Positions 46,370 to 57,280 of a DNA stretch of 64,000 nt are shown one piece after another. The stretch spans positions 3,472,001 through 3,536,000 of the forward strand of contig JANCIK010000007.1 in the NCBI GenBank assembly GCA_028532985.1. The letters are read 5' to 3'. The position numbers and the translations under genes were made by a program. Numbering within the stretch: position 1 is the stretch's first letter; each line of letters starts with the position of its first letter. This stretch comes from Stropharia rugosoannulata. Lineage: Eukaryota > Basidiomycota > Agaricomycetes > Agaricales > Strophariaceae. A model generated the notes under the pieces. It worked only from the letters and a program-made list of their open reading frames with translations. It ran no database searches and was not told the DNA's origin.

Positions 46370-46672
46370 TTACAGCTCGTCTAACACTCGCTGCGCGTCC
46401 AGTTCATCTCCCACGCGCTGGTTGCGGCCGCGCCAGCACGTCGGAACCAAGCCGCATTTTTCACACCCAGACTCTCCATAGCAAATCACCTTCACGGGTA
46501 CCCTGAAAACGAACGGGTACATTTGGTATAGCGGGCCCACCTACACAGCCGGAGCCTCAACTCTGCGGGGCTTGTGTTTGTTTGCCTTAAATCTGACATG
46601 GTTCGAAACATGCGTCTGGCTTGCGTTTACTGTGAGCTCGGTGCGCGCGCCGATCACTTCGGTATATTTCAT
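46370..46672 (-). CDS. Small cysteine-containing protein or C-terminal exons of one
   Basis: Exons 46672-46545 and 46502-46370 joined over a 42-nt GTAGGT...CAG intron give 86 residues. They contain NHVRFKANKHKPRRVEAPAV, then CYGESGCEKCGLVPTCWRGR, then GDELDAQRVLDEL. Four cysteines in CYGESGCEKCGLVPTC suggest a small zinc- or disulfide-stabilised unit. The ATG directly follows a CCCGCAG acceptor-like sequence, so it may be an internal methionine with an upstream exon not found. The clean splice and sensible composition argue that it is real. Family not recognised. Confidence 0.5.
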
Positions 46673-47132
46673 CTGCGGGTAATGCATGTGCATGATGCAT
46701 GATGTCTATGTAGATAATGTCATAGGTAAACACCAACAAAATGACATTTTAGTTTTATGTTTTTCTTGAGAAACTCATTTCTCAAGCCACACATACTATA
46801 TTGTGCTTCGCTTTGACACAGAGGGATGATGTCGCCGCCCATCTGCATCATTCCTGATCCAAGCACTGGTGAGCCATCACTACTTTACCTTATTAAGAAA
46901 CTAAGCGCTCATTACAGTATTCCAGCTGTGATTATTGAATGAGCGACTTATAGTACATAGTACAGGAAAGATATGATCAATTGATTGCTCAAAAAACAAA
47001 TGCAGTGACATTAACACGCTACTAGACAGCGCCTTTGATTACCTAGGCCGATCCCTCTGCATCTATTCCATCTTTTTGAGGAGGCGGCATGTGGGGGAGA
47101 TACTGATTGGACGCGTTAGAATACATCATGGT

Positions 47133-47666
47133 CTAGTTCGGGAGAGGCCAGTAATTCCCTACAGCATAACTTGAGTGTCCCGGCACAGGAAGCGGCGCAT
47201 TTGAGTTTGATGAGGACGCAGTGGGCGGCTGCGTGCACCAGACTGGGATGTGTGGATAAGGCCCATATTGCATAGGCTGGGCGTTCGAATATGGAAATGC
47301 GTAGCTGGGTGGGGGGCAATAGCCCGCAGGATATCCGAGCGTAGCGTGCGCCAGATTTTGAGCAGGGAGACTCTGCTGCTGCAGAGCTGTTGACGGATGC
47401 GGGAGCGGTGCTGCCTGGTGAACCTACCACTGAGGCGGTGGAGGCACGGTGTGATGAGGCTGCCGTGCGGTGGCTGCTTGATGATGAGGGACTGGCGCGG
47501 ACGTAGCCTGCTCGTCCGCCCACGACGCCTTGGTACCATTATCTTGGGGGTGGTCCACCTCACCACAGGTGGCGGGATCCAAAACCGGCGTCGCGTTCTG
47601 GGAGGCGTTCCCGAGACTTTCGGTGTTACTGTGAACATTGTGTGGGTTACCAGCATCATCCATCAT
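47133..47666 (-). pseudogene. Pro/Gln/His-rich hypothetical protein with an internal stop
   Basis: The frame from 47666 reads about 80 residues rich in Asn, Ala and His, then meets TAG at 47424-47426. It continues in the same frame for 97 residues (TALQQQSLPAQNLAHATLGY, YAFPYSNAQPMQYGPYPHIP) to a stop at 47133. The even low-complexity style on both sides of the TAG suggests one original coding exon broken by a nonsense change. No domain. Shadow ORFs occur in other frames. Confidence 0.45.
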
Positions 47667-49899
47667 ACGCCTCGATAAATGATCGCTGCCAGCCCGACAT
47701 CAGCAAATCCCCATGTATCGAAGACCAATTACAAGCTTGCTATACATGGGCTTTCATATGGACCAGGGCACAGTCGTCCGTTGAGCGAAAACGTTCAAGA
47801 AATAGCTGCGACGATATGTAAGGATCTGACTGTAATAATATGGAAGAGGTTCAAACTCACATCCGTTGCTGCATCAATTGCTATAATTTGGCCGAGAGTT
47901 TATCTCCACAAAACCCATGCTTGTTTTACACCCAAATTCAATATCTCGCACACCTCGCATGTTCAGCGTCACACGCACGCCGTGCGCATGCAGAATCATA
48001 CACATGGGACGCATGCACACAACTAACACGCAAATAACGAATGGCATGCCCCTGCACGGGTACATGGACCCATAATTTATCCGTGCACTGGGGGCCGCAA
48101 AACAGAAACAACATACGCAGTTGTGTCTGTCTGCTGCCTCCTACGGCTTCCTGAAGTGCGTGAAGCCGTTCCCGCAATGCACGGTCACAAGTACGGCGTA
48201 TGTACCACTCAAAGACAAAGTGAGCACTGTACTCACATATTTACATGATGGGAATGTACGCTCTCAGCGCAGACTGCGGAAATAAACTAAAACAAGTAGG
48301 TTAGCTCATGTTTCTTGAGTGCTGCGTGTGATTCAACTTACCTGACAGACGCTCGCCCATTGGAAGCAAGAATAAGTACGTTCTGACCATGCAATGCGCA
48401 GGAACTCTAAGGCGACGCAGGTCAACGATATTATATGCTTAAATAGACGTTTATACTCACCGTGAGACGCACAGTCCGTAAACGCGGTTATAAATGCACT
48501 GCGAATGATATTAAACACGCTGGATCATAGGCGCGTTAGTTACTTCGGTTTATTGCGCCAAGGTTCAATATTTACTCACTGTGATCATTCAGGATCGATG
48601 ATTCTACGCACGTGCGACTTGCCAGACCTCGCAACACGCAAATCAAAGTCTATGAGTGTAAGTTAGCTTTCATTTGTCGAGTACACACTGATAACTTATC
48701 ACATACCTCACCCCACCCCGTAACCGTCCAAGGGCAGCAAGGCACGGCACTGACGAGTTGTTCCCGCGCTCCAGGTCCCTGGTACGCAATGTACAACTCT
48801 GTTAGCATATCGGGATCGAGGAGGGTAGTAAGGACTTACAGTCCTTTCTCCTAGACCGCACACAGGGCGGTCAGCAAGACCTGAATGTCTAGTTGAGTTG
48901 TTATACATCTCATGTGCTATCTGTAACTGACTTACCTACCAATCACTCTCGTGTCCTTGAAATATACAGCCGCGTCTCGAGACACAGTCCGTGCCTGGAT
49001 GTACATAGATCGCCTGCGTTTGCAGTAAGCGCCCACGCATGCAACGGCTCTTATATCGCAGGGCACGGCCATGATCTCGTGCTCACTTGGTATGGTATCT
49101 GGTTCACGGCCGCAGGACTGCAAACCAGCTGGGGTGGGCGAGATCTTCTCATGAATGAGTATTTGTACTTAGCGTGAGACGCGTAACCCCATGCAGTACT
49201 CGCACTGCGAGCACACAGCAATTATACAAGCTGGATCAAAGGTACGTTAATAATCACACTCTATGGGACTTGATATCGAACTTTGCTGACCTTGAATATT
49301 CAGGATCGAGAGATCTTCGTTCAGGTACGCGAGTGCGAGCTGCAGCACCGTGCGACACGCGTAGTCAGTTCCAGCAACATGCCCAGCTGGTTCACAGACA
49401 TAGCTAGTTACTCCAGAGAGTACCCATCCCGTGAATCGGCAGGGAGGTACAGCAGAGCATCGAGGCATTTATACGACTCAGCTAAGCGACCTACACACCA
49501 GCTCGAGTACGTGAGTGCAACGTGCAATAGAATAAATATAAAGACATACTTATATTTTGGGGTATTTACATAGGTCGCCTGGGGGCGTCGCGCAGTCCGC
49601 CAGTGCACATGTCGATCTCGTGGTGTTGACTAAGAACTGGATATAGGTGGGTTAGTAATTTCGCTTTGAGTTGCAGAGATTGAATCCCAACTCACCTAAT
49701 AGCTATAGACGGCGCGCAGATGCGATGGCGTGATACCTATGAACGTCCTAACAAGGTAAGTACTATTGTATCTAGGAGTGGGAACTTACTTGTTACCCAT
49801 CCTGTCATCGTAAAAGAACATGGATCTCGGGTTACATTGAGTAGAACAAGGCACGAGAATGACGCACCAATGCGTGCATGTGACGCAGTGCTGGATCAG
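47667..49899. other. Repeat-like region without genes
   Basis: 48465-48660 and 49165-49350 are diverged copies of one segment (shared GTGAGACGC, CACTGCGA, GCTGGATCA, AGGATCGA blocks), offset about 700 nt. ORFs are short and lack motifs. CACGCACGC-like dinucleotide-rich tracts lie near 47960-48010. Confidence 0.45.
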
Positions 49900-49947
49900 G
49901 GCAGTCTCGCCATTCCCAGGGGGTTCCCCTGGGAATGACCAATTTTT
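49900..49947 (-). repeat. Palindromic micro-repeat, copy 5 (48 nt)
   Basis: Same ends as copies 1, 2 and 6 (AAAAATTGGTC and GGCGAGACTGCC on the minus strand), but with only one central unit. It lies 220 nt past the stop of the Cys-rich gene at 50170. Confidence 0.85.
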
Positions 49948-50169
49948 CCCGATGCGGGTGAGGGGTCGCGGGCGCGATGATGATGATGGTGAAGGAAAGA
50001 AAAGGGCTTATGTCCGCTCCGGAGTCCCGGTGGGTAAATTAAACCTTTGATATTATACATAGCAAAACAGAACGATAAAACATATGGCCATGAAATGATC
50101 TTCAAGAATATGAACAAGACACAGGGTATAATACGAAGACCCATATTCTACTCTTTCTAAGTCCTCCAG

Positions 50170-50968
50170 CTAGGTGGGTACACAAAGTAGCCCATTCCAC
50201 TTGCAATGACAGCATTTCACCGGATGTGCTTCATCCTTGATCTTAGACGTAAAGCAATCAAGTCCGCATGGGTAAAAGGCACTTGGTAAACACTGAGAGC
50301 ACTGTGAATTTTGTTATAAATTAAAACACACATTTTGTAAGAATAGCAAACGCTGTACCTTGGGGCTGTTACGCATATGCACTTCTGTGTTAAATACAGG
50401 GATAGTTTCCAGAGTTCTTGGATTAGCATCTCTACTTTTGTTCTCCCAGTGGAAGGCAGTGCTTTGTTCAGACTCTGAATTCACCGGGCTCTCAGTATCG
50501 TTGTTAACAAGAGCCATCCAAGATGATTCTTCTTCGATTGTGTCTCGAGTTGGGTCCGGAGTATTGCATGGAGGCTCCTCATGATCTTGCTTGATTTGTA
50601 CTTTGACGTTATTATTGAACCACGCAAAATTTGCCTTGAATTTGCTGCGGATCACTGCAGGAGCCCAGGCAAGTCCTTCAACAATGACTTGCCATTTAAA
50701 CATGGGATTTTTAACCCATTGAAAGATATAGCCTTCGTGAGAACCCTCTGAAGCAACATTCATGAGTTTAGTCTGAGGTTTGAGAAATCATACATAAGTT
50801 CAGGAAGTACTATTTTGTAGAACATACCACTGCATCAATAGATTTCTTCAAACATTCATCCTGACCACCAAGTCCAACCGTTTGTGCTTCCTGTAGCGCA
50901 TAATTGATGTCCAAAATAGCTCTTTCAAATTTATGTTGAAGCTCTTTCTTGGTTCCTTCCAACGTCAT
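50170..50968 (-). CDS. Hypothetical protein with Cys-rich C-terminal zinc-ribbon-like end
   Basis: Three exons (50968-50828, 50772-50359, 50301-50170), each a whole number of codons, give 228 residues with no lesion. The N-terminus is helical and charged (LEGTKKELQHKFERAILDIN). A central block is aromatic-rich (GYIFQWVKNPMFKWQVIVEG, SKFKANFAWF) and is followed by an acidic linker. The C-terminus has CSQC, CGLDC and CCHC plus a further Cys, arranged like a zinc-binding ribbon. Base composition is more AT-rich than the surrounding repeats, which suggests a different origin, perhaps a mobile-element accessory gene. The family is not recognised. Confidence 0.62.
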
Positions 50969-52809
50969 TGTGTTCTAGTAGCTATTAATGAAGGAAACTG
51001 TCTTGAAGAGTGGGTTGCGTGGGTGTGGTGAGAAGTAGAGAGCAAGTTGAGATGAGCAAGCTAGGTTGGAAGTTTCTGTTTTATTAAAGGATCTTCCACA
51101 TCAATTTGACTTCGCGGTAGAGAGTCTGCCAGTCATGATCGCCATCAATGGTCAGCGGCAATTGCCGACGGACGCCAACGCGCCATCGTGAAATCGTACT
51201 GCTTTGATTTCTTCCTCTTACCACCGCTTTGTCCCAACTCCTCCCATCCTCAGCCCCCATCGCCTCAAGGGGCTGCCCCTCTGCATGTCATATGAAACCG
51301 ATGCTGACAGGCATCATCCTTCCCCCTGACAAGTTTCTAACCAGGGACTAATCGACCCCCGCTCCTCACTGGTCAGCATCCAACATCATCAAGCACTTTA
51401 CCAACGCGGATGGCAGGGCAGTTAGGGCAAGGCTCAACCAGAGCAAAGAGTTCAAGGTGAGCAACACTGTTGGCTCTGTCAATTTGATGCTACTATCACC
51501 CTCCCCCACTGCAACTTTGCGTTACGCAACGGTCCCCCTCCATGGCCTCATGACTCCTGGTCTCCAACCCGCTTTTTTTATTCAAACAGAAGCCTTACCT
51601 CTCCCTTGCTCACCCGTCATGCTGCTTCCACCTAAATGTCTCCCGAACCTCTGCATGCACCCTCACTGCGACCCTCTAACACGACAAATCGAATTCCGGT
51701 GACCGTCTTCCCGCCGCTCGGACAAGGCAGAAGGGGTCGACTCACGCTCGAACACAACATATAGCCTTCACGCAAACGCCCTCGTGCCTTCACATGCGCA
51801 GAAGGTACACAACATTATTCCAAGGCTTACACACGCATGTTATGTCTTCAAATGTACGTACAGTCTCGCAGATCTTCTGACTTTCACTTAGTGTATCTCT
51901 CCCTACAGCTATCTCTGCATGCATGCGACCGCTGTATGCCCATACGCACCGTATCAGCATCCCACAACCTCTGACACAATGCAACGACTTCCCACTACCG
52001 CTATGCATCGAACTCCGTACGCACCCTGCGAGAACAACATACGTATAACCAAGTTCCCGCGAGCGCCCTCGTGCCGTTACAAGCACAGAAAGTACACCAC
52101 ATTATTGCAGGGCGGAAACACGCGATCTTCAGATGTACGTACACTCTCTGCGATTTTCTGGCTTTCACTTACTATCTACCTTTTCACAGTGCTTCCATAC
52201 GAACACTGTACTCTCAGACACAACATATCAGCACCCCGCAACATCCGAGACGACGTAACGACGTCCCGCTACAGCTATGCATCGCACTTCGTACTCACTG
52301 CGAGAACAACACGAATGGGCTTGTATTTCGACTTCGAGCCCCGCGCCGAGCGGCGCACCCGCTTTACGATGAATATCGTGCTCACGAGTGGAGCAGCGCA
52401 TTTGCGCTGCGACTACCTAAGCTCAAACATAGGTGGTACGTAAATCTCCAGTGACATATGACTCGTACTTACCTAGTATTACTGCTTGTGTAGCTACCTT
52501 CATCTTCACGTATACTTGAAGTGTTGCCTTCATTCTCTGACATGACATATTTTCTTCCCGCAACCTCCGTTGCACGACCCTCGACGAAATGCCCTGTCTC
52601 TACACGCCGCCCTCATGTTCCGAGACGATGTATTTGCTGCCTGCACGCTCCGAGACGACAGAACGATTTCCCAACACCGCTACTCGTAATACATCAACCT
52701 CCGTGCCCGGAACGACATGAATAGCGACCAGTTGTCGTGGTCGATGCCCCGCGGCGAGCAGCGCTCACGCTTGAGGAATAAATAACATGTTCACGCGCTG
52801 TAGCCACTG
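50969..52809. other. Repeat region upstream of the Cys-rich gene
   Basis: 51335-51465 resembles 60600-60735 and 61140-61285 (a blocks-in-order match ending in TTCAAGGTGAG-like sequence). 51745-52800 is a tandem array listed separately. No gene supported. Confidence 0.45.
51745..52440 (+). repeat. Tandem repeat, unit about 288 bp
   Basis: CTCGTGCCTTCACATGCGCA at 51781 recurs as CTCGTGCCGTTACAAGCACA at 52069. Following blocks also align (GTACACAACATTATT against GTACACCACATTATT, ATGTACGTACA, CTTTCACTTA, GAACAACA). A partial third unit may extend to 52800. Confidence 0.75.
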
Positions 52810-52867
52810 AAAAATTGGTCATTCCCAGGGGAACCCCCTGGAACCCCCTGGGAATGGCGAGGCTGCC
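52810..52867 (+). repeat. Palindromic micro-repeat, copy 6
   Basis: 58 nt, differing from copies 1 and 2 at two positions (GGCGAGGCTGCC end). It lies 72 nt before the first recognisable codon of the RHO GEF relic. Its ATG reads MARLPRKHMENEI in a different frame. Confidence 0.9.
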
Positions 52868-52939
52868 GCGCAAACATATGGAGAATGAGATCATGGTGAT
52901 TGGCGAGGCGTCGTCCCGACTCCCTCTACCTCCACTTAC

Positions 52940-55900
52940 ATGTATGGAAACCTACGCACACCCCCAGCGGCCTTGCCACGCCTACCTCCCGGCGCCCAAC
53001 AGCCAGCAATACCGAACGGTGAATACACATTCGAGGTGACGCCGCCCGCGTACGACGCCGCGCCCATGCATAATCCATGGGACGCTGTCGCTGGTACCTC
53101 GCCTCCCCTACCCCCTCGACCACGAGTACAATCATTTAACAACTACGATCGTATTTCAATGGCCAGCAAACGACAGCGTTCCCTCAACCCATGATGTATG
53201 GACAACAGGATCTTACGACGCCTCGAGTGCGCCACCAGTATAGTCGGAGCGACGACGGCAGTCATGGTTCGAGGCATAAGCCACACAACCCATCTGTGGT
53301 CTCGTTTGCATCGTCCTATCATGCACAGACCGACGATCTCCACTCAGGAGAGGTGCATATACTGCTTAGACTTTTCATAACCTTCACTCATTTTCTCATT
53401 GTAGAGTACACCTGTACAGGACTACGATGGAGAGCTCCAGAAACTTGCGGACCTTTCGTGTGTATATCTTTGTTCCTTGATCCATGCTTGTTTCACTGAC
53501 CATCGCTAGCGTCCAGTTTAACTTCGGAGGAAGGTCTGCGCCGCTTTCAAGCAACCGAACTGTTTGAAAACAACCGCGAATGGCATCGTCTCGTCCCACC
53601 GGAGGCTCAGGAGGCTTTGGAAAAGCAGGAGGTGCAGCGCCAGTCGGTTATATTCGAGGTCATAAAATCCCAACTGGAATACGTCGCTGACCTGGAAGCG
53701 GTGCAGGATGTAAGCATTTCAGTTCTACACCGTTCGTCTTTATTGATCAGGGGCTAGGTTTTTATTCAAGGCCTTCGTACCTCCGACCCCCCCATCATGC
53801 GCAGTTCAAGGTTATCGACATTCGTTAACGAAGTATTTGGTAACTTGAAAGAAATAACTTCGCAGCATAAACGACTTCTTAAAGCCCTCTTTGAGCGCCA
53901 GCGCAAGCAGCATCCCCTGGTTCAATCAATCGCCGACGTTTTACTTGATGGTAGGTACCCAGTCACTACATGTATTCCGAGGCATCTTACCTATCTTCCA
54001 GCGACAATCAAGTCCGATTTCTGCTCTACATACGAAATATACATCAAGCATTACCCACTTGCAGAGTCTCATCACCGACAACAACTTAAATCGAATCATT
54101 TCTACGAGGTATTCATTCATTCTGTCGCGGAGGACCCCCGCATTCGGAAGCGTGACCTCATAACGTTCCTCTCGCGCCCAGTAACTCGCCTACCCCGGCT
54201 CATTCTCCTCGTACAACAAATCCTGAAGCTCACCGATACCGAGCACCAGCACCCCGATCTCGAAACTCTCCCCATAATCCTTTCTATACTGAACGACTGT
54301 GTGAAGAGCACGCAGCCCGGTATCGAAGCTGCTGAGGACAAAGTCAAGTTTTGGAATCTATGTGAAAGTCTCGTATTCCAGAAGGGCGAAATAATCGTAA
54401 ATTGCATTCTTTTCTTTTTCCGTCATAGAATATGCTTACATGTGGGTACCCTAGGACATGGACCTGTACAACGAAAGTCGTTCGCTGGTGTATACGGGAC
54501 CTGTTGTGCGTCGTGGGCGTACAGAGACAGGTTTCTCAGAGAAGTGGTTGGATCTAGCAGCCGCTCTGTTAGACAATTATTGTAAGAGTTCTTTCCTATC
54601 TACTTCAATCCTAGTGTTGATCTTCCCTTAGTTATCCTTACCCGGGAGGAGAGGGGGCCTAATGGCACAATCAAGCGCCTCCTAATGTCCCGCGTGCGTA
54701 CCTCGATCCGGGTGACGATCCCAATCCTTAATATGTACCAATAGCCCATCCCACTCTCATTCCTTCGCCTCGGATCTTTCAACTCTCCACCAGAGTTCCG
54801 TCGAGAGAAAACGGATTCGTTCCGGAGTCATCACGTCCAGATATTCCCCTTCACCGTGTACCACGCCGGGAACAGGGCGACACGGCGGTACACACTCTAT
54901 GTCAATAGCGAGGCGCAGCGGAAGAAGTGGTACAATGCTTTCGTGGACGCGATGGGCGTGCATAAGGCGCATCAGGAGGCGAATATGGTACGTGGGCTGG
55001 ATGTGATCTGTAATTTGGTTCTTACCGGCGCGTTGAACGGATAGTGGTTTAATCCCCAGACGCTCACCGATGCATTTTTCCGCACCCCCTCAAGCGACCC
55101 GTCTCAGCAATCAGGAGTGACCCTTACTGGGCGCATCAGATGTGCCGTTCCCTTTAGTGAGTATTTTCACTTCGTGTTCCAATGTGTTACCCATAGTCGG
55201 TATCTGTGCATAGGTTACGGATCGCCGAAGAAGAGATACCTTGCTGTCGGATGTGGTCCTGGACTATACATTGGCTTAGCTAATTCCGAAAGTGAGTGAA
55301 CATGAATATCGCACCAGATGTATATAATATGCTGATCCCTCCCACATTTATTCAGGGTATCTTCGTATTTTAACTTATAAAAACATCCTTGGGCTGGCAG
55401 CTCTGACTTCGCTTGGCGACAAGACGTTCAATCGTATTCCCTTGACACCATTGTCCGCTGGGTGGGCGGGAGCCAAATGGATTCGCGTACCCTGGAGGCA
55501 GCTATTGAGCGCTTCGTTGGGGCTGACGTATACGTCACTTTGTTTAAGCACATCCACGTCGACAAACGTGCTCTGCGTAAGTGCCCTTTTGCTGAAAAAT
55601 ATGCTTTCATGACACGACCTGACTTTGTTGTATGTAGTGGTGGTTTCGTCGAAGCGCCGCATGGGGACCTCACTGAACCTCCAAGTTCTGGAGCCCGTCG
55701 ACTCGGCTGACGTGACCCTTACCCCGAAGCGCGTGAGCGGGAAGGAGGCAACGGTTTTTAGGCTGTATGGGCAGGTGAGTGTTTCGGCATTGGCTTATGC
55801 GAAAAATGTTACTTAGGGTCCTCTAGCCTGGATACATCCCTAAAGATGCTCACGCGATCGCTAGCTTGTTGAAAACGATTGGAATATGTACAAGCACTGG

Positions 55901-56549
55901 GATCATTACACTGGACCCGAAGAGGTTAGTCGTGTATACCTGTTAGATAATTTCCCCGAAGCTCACAAGTTGTGTATATTCAGTATTGCGGATTCCTCAG
56001 TCACTGTCGTGCCAGAGTTCCGGGACATCAGTAATAATAAACTGATGGCTTATCTTAAGGAACGTCTGGAGGGTCTTAAACCACTCGACTTCATACGCGC
56101 AAATCCAACGGAGTTGCTCGTGATATACGACGGTACACACTTTCTCTTCTTTGTTCCTTCCATCATTGATTTCCCTGGCAGAAATCGGCTTCTACATCGA
56201 CAAGCGTGGAGTCCCCGTGCGGCACAGCGGATACATCAAGTGGGAGGTGAAGGCCGTGTCGTACGCCGCACGTAACGGTCATATACTGCTTATTTCACCC
56301 GAGTTCATCGAAGTCCGGAATATAACGACGGGTGCGCTCGCGCAGGTGATCAGCGGGCAGGACATCCGCCTGGTGTATGCCGGTCCGTACGAAGATGTCG
56401 ACAACCCTGTGCTCGTCGTGATGCGGGGGACGAAGGACGACCGAGAGGGAGTGAGCGAGCGCGTCATAGAGCTCGTGGAGACGCAAGAGCTGGGCATTGG
56501 GGCTGGTACGAATGGGGAGGCGGGCGCTTGGGATGAATGGGACAGGTAA
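52940..56549 (+). pseudogene. RHO1 guanine-nucleotide exchange factor (Rom1/Rom2-like: DH-PH-CNH), damaged
   Basis: Order matches fungal RHO1 GEFs: a proline-rich N-terminus (EYTFEVTPPAYDAAPMHNPW), then a DH domain (53640-54400; IKSQLEYVADLEAVQD, FINEVFG-like NEVFGNLKEI, RDLITFLSRPVTRLPRLILL, VKFWNLCESLVFQKGEI). A PH domain follows (54470-55000; YHAGNRATRRYTLYVN, QRKKWYNAFVDAMGVHKAHQ). A citron-homology domain comes last (55060-56549; GRIRCAVPF, RYLAVGCGPGLYIGLA, FKHIHVDKRAL, GYIPKDAHAIASLLKTIGIC, HILLISPEFIEVRN). Such proteins activate Rho1 for cell-wall synthesis and polarity. Lesions are a frameshift near 53180-53190 (SKRQRSL then MMYGQQDL in another frame) and a deletion with frameshift near 55405-55440, where the start of CNH loses about 20 residues. 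Most introns remain spliceable. Probably a recent pseudogene; sequence error cannot be excluded. Confidence 0.8.
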
Positions 56550-57280
56550 CTTTTAAACAGGATTTTATTCTATTTATCTTTACTATTATACTGATTTTTA
56601 TCTCGACCTAATTATGCGACTGTGGGCAGCGTGAAGGGGAGGAAGGGAGTAGCGTATAGATAAGTTTGTTTAATATCACATCTGGTGTTTTGACAGAGGC
56701 GACTAGAGTATGTCCTATACTTTGAGAGTGCTTATACGGAAAACAAATCGAGGACATGTATCGCAGGGCTTCGAGAAGACTTTCAAGGCGCACTCATAAA
56801 TTCATACCTTCCCTTCTATCGCAGCGAATGTTGCAAGAAGCATCCATTCATGGCGCGATAAATCCAAATTCAGCTCACAGCCCTGGAACAGCGCCTAACA
56901 GAAACGTTCATGTAAATCGCGAGTAATACATGTGGCGCACGTAGACGCCAATTCAGCCTGTCACTTTCAAGTTCTCACCAACTGGTGCTCGCTTACCGCT
57001 CCACATGTGAATGATAAAGAACTCCGCGATAGCAATAAGGATGCCGTGGGCGTGATCCTGGTTGTCTGTCTTCCGCCATGGTCTACGGGACGATGGGTAC
57101 TGGCAACGCGTCCCTCTCCAATTCAGTAAAACCAAAGCTCAAGACAAGGACTACAATACCTGAGGTTCGCAGCCACGGGCAAGAAAGCTCGCGTCGTTCC
57201 CCTCCGCCAACAGAACCGCAATCAACGTTTCTCTTTCGGCCCACCCGCGCACAGACCCACTCAATGCGCTCACCGTTCTC
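56550..57280. other. Intergenic region before the second F-box gene
   Basis: No gene supported in 56550-57070. The segment 57078-57280 may hold the 5' exon of the F-box gene: the F-box frame stays open upstream of 57281 (NVSLSAHPRTDPLNALTVL). Confidence 0.35.

Noticed and set aside
2089..52867. CRISPR-like array for the palindromic copies
   Set aside because: Copies are kilobases apart, in both orientations and in a fungal genome. There is no repeat-spacer array.
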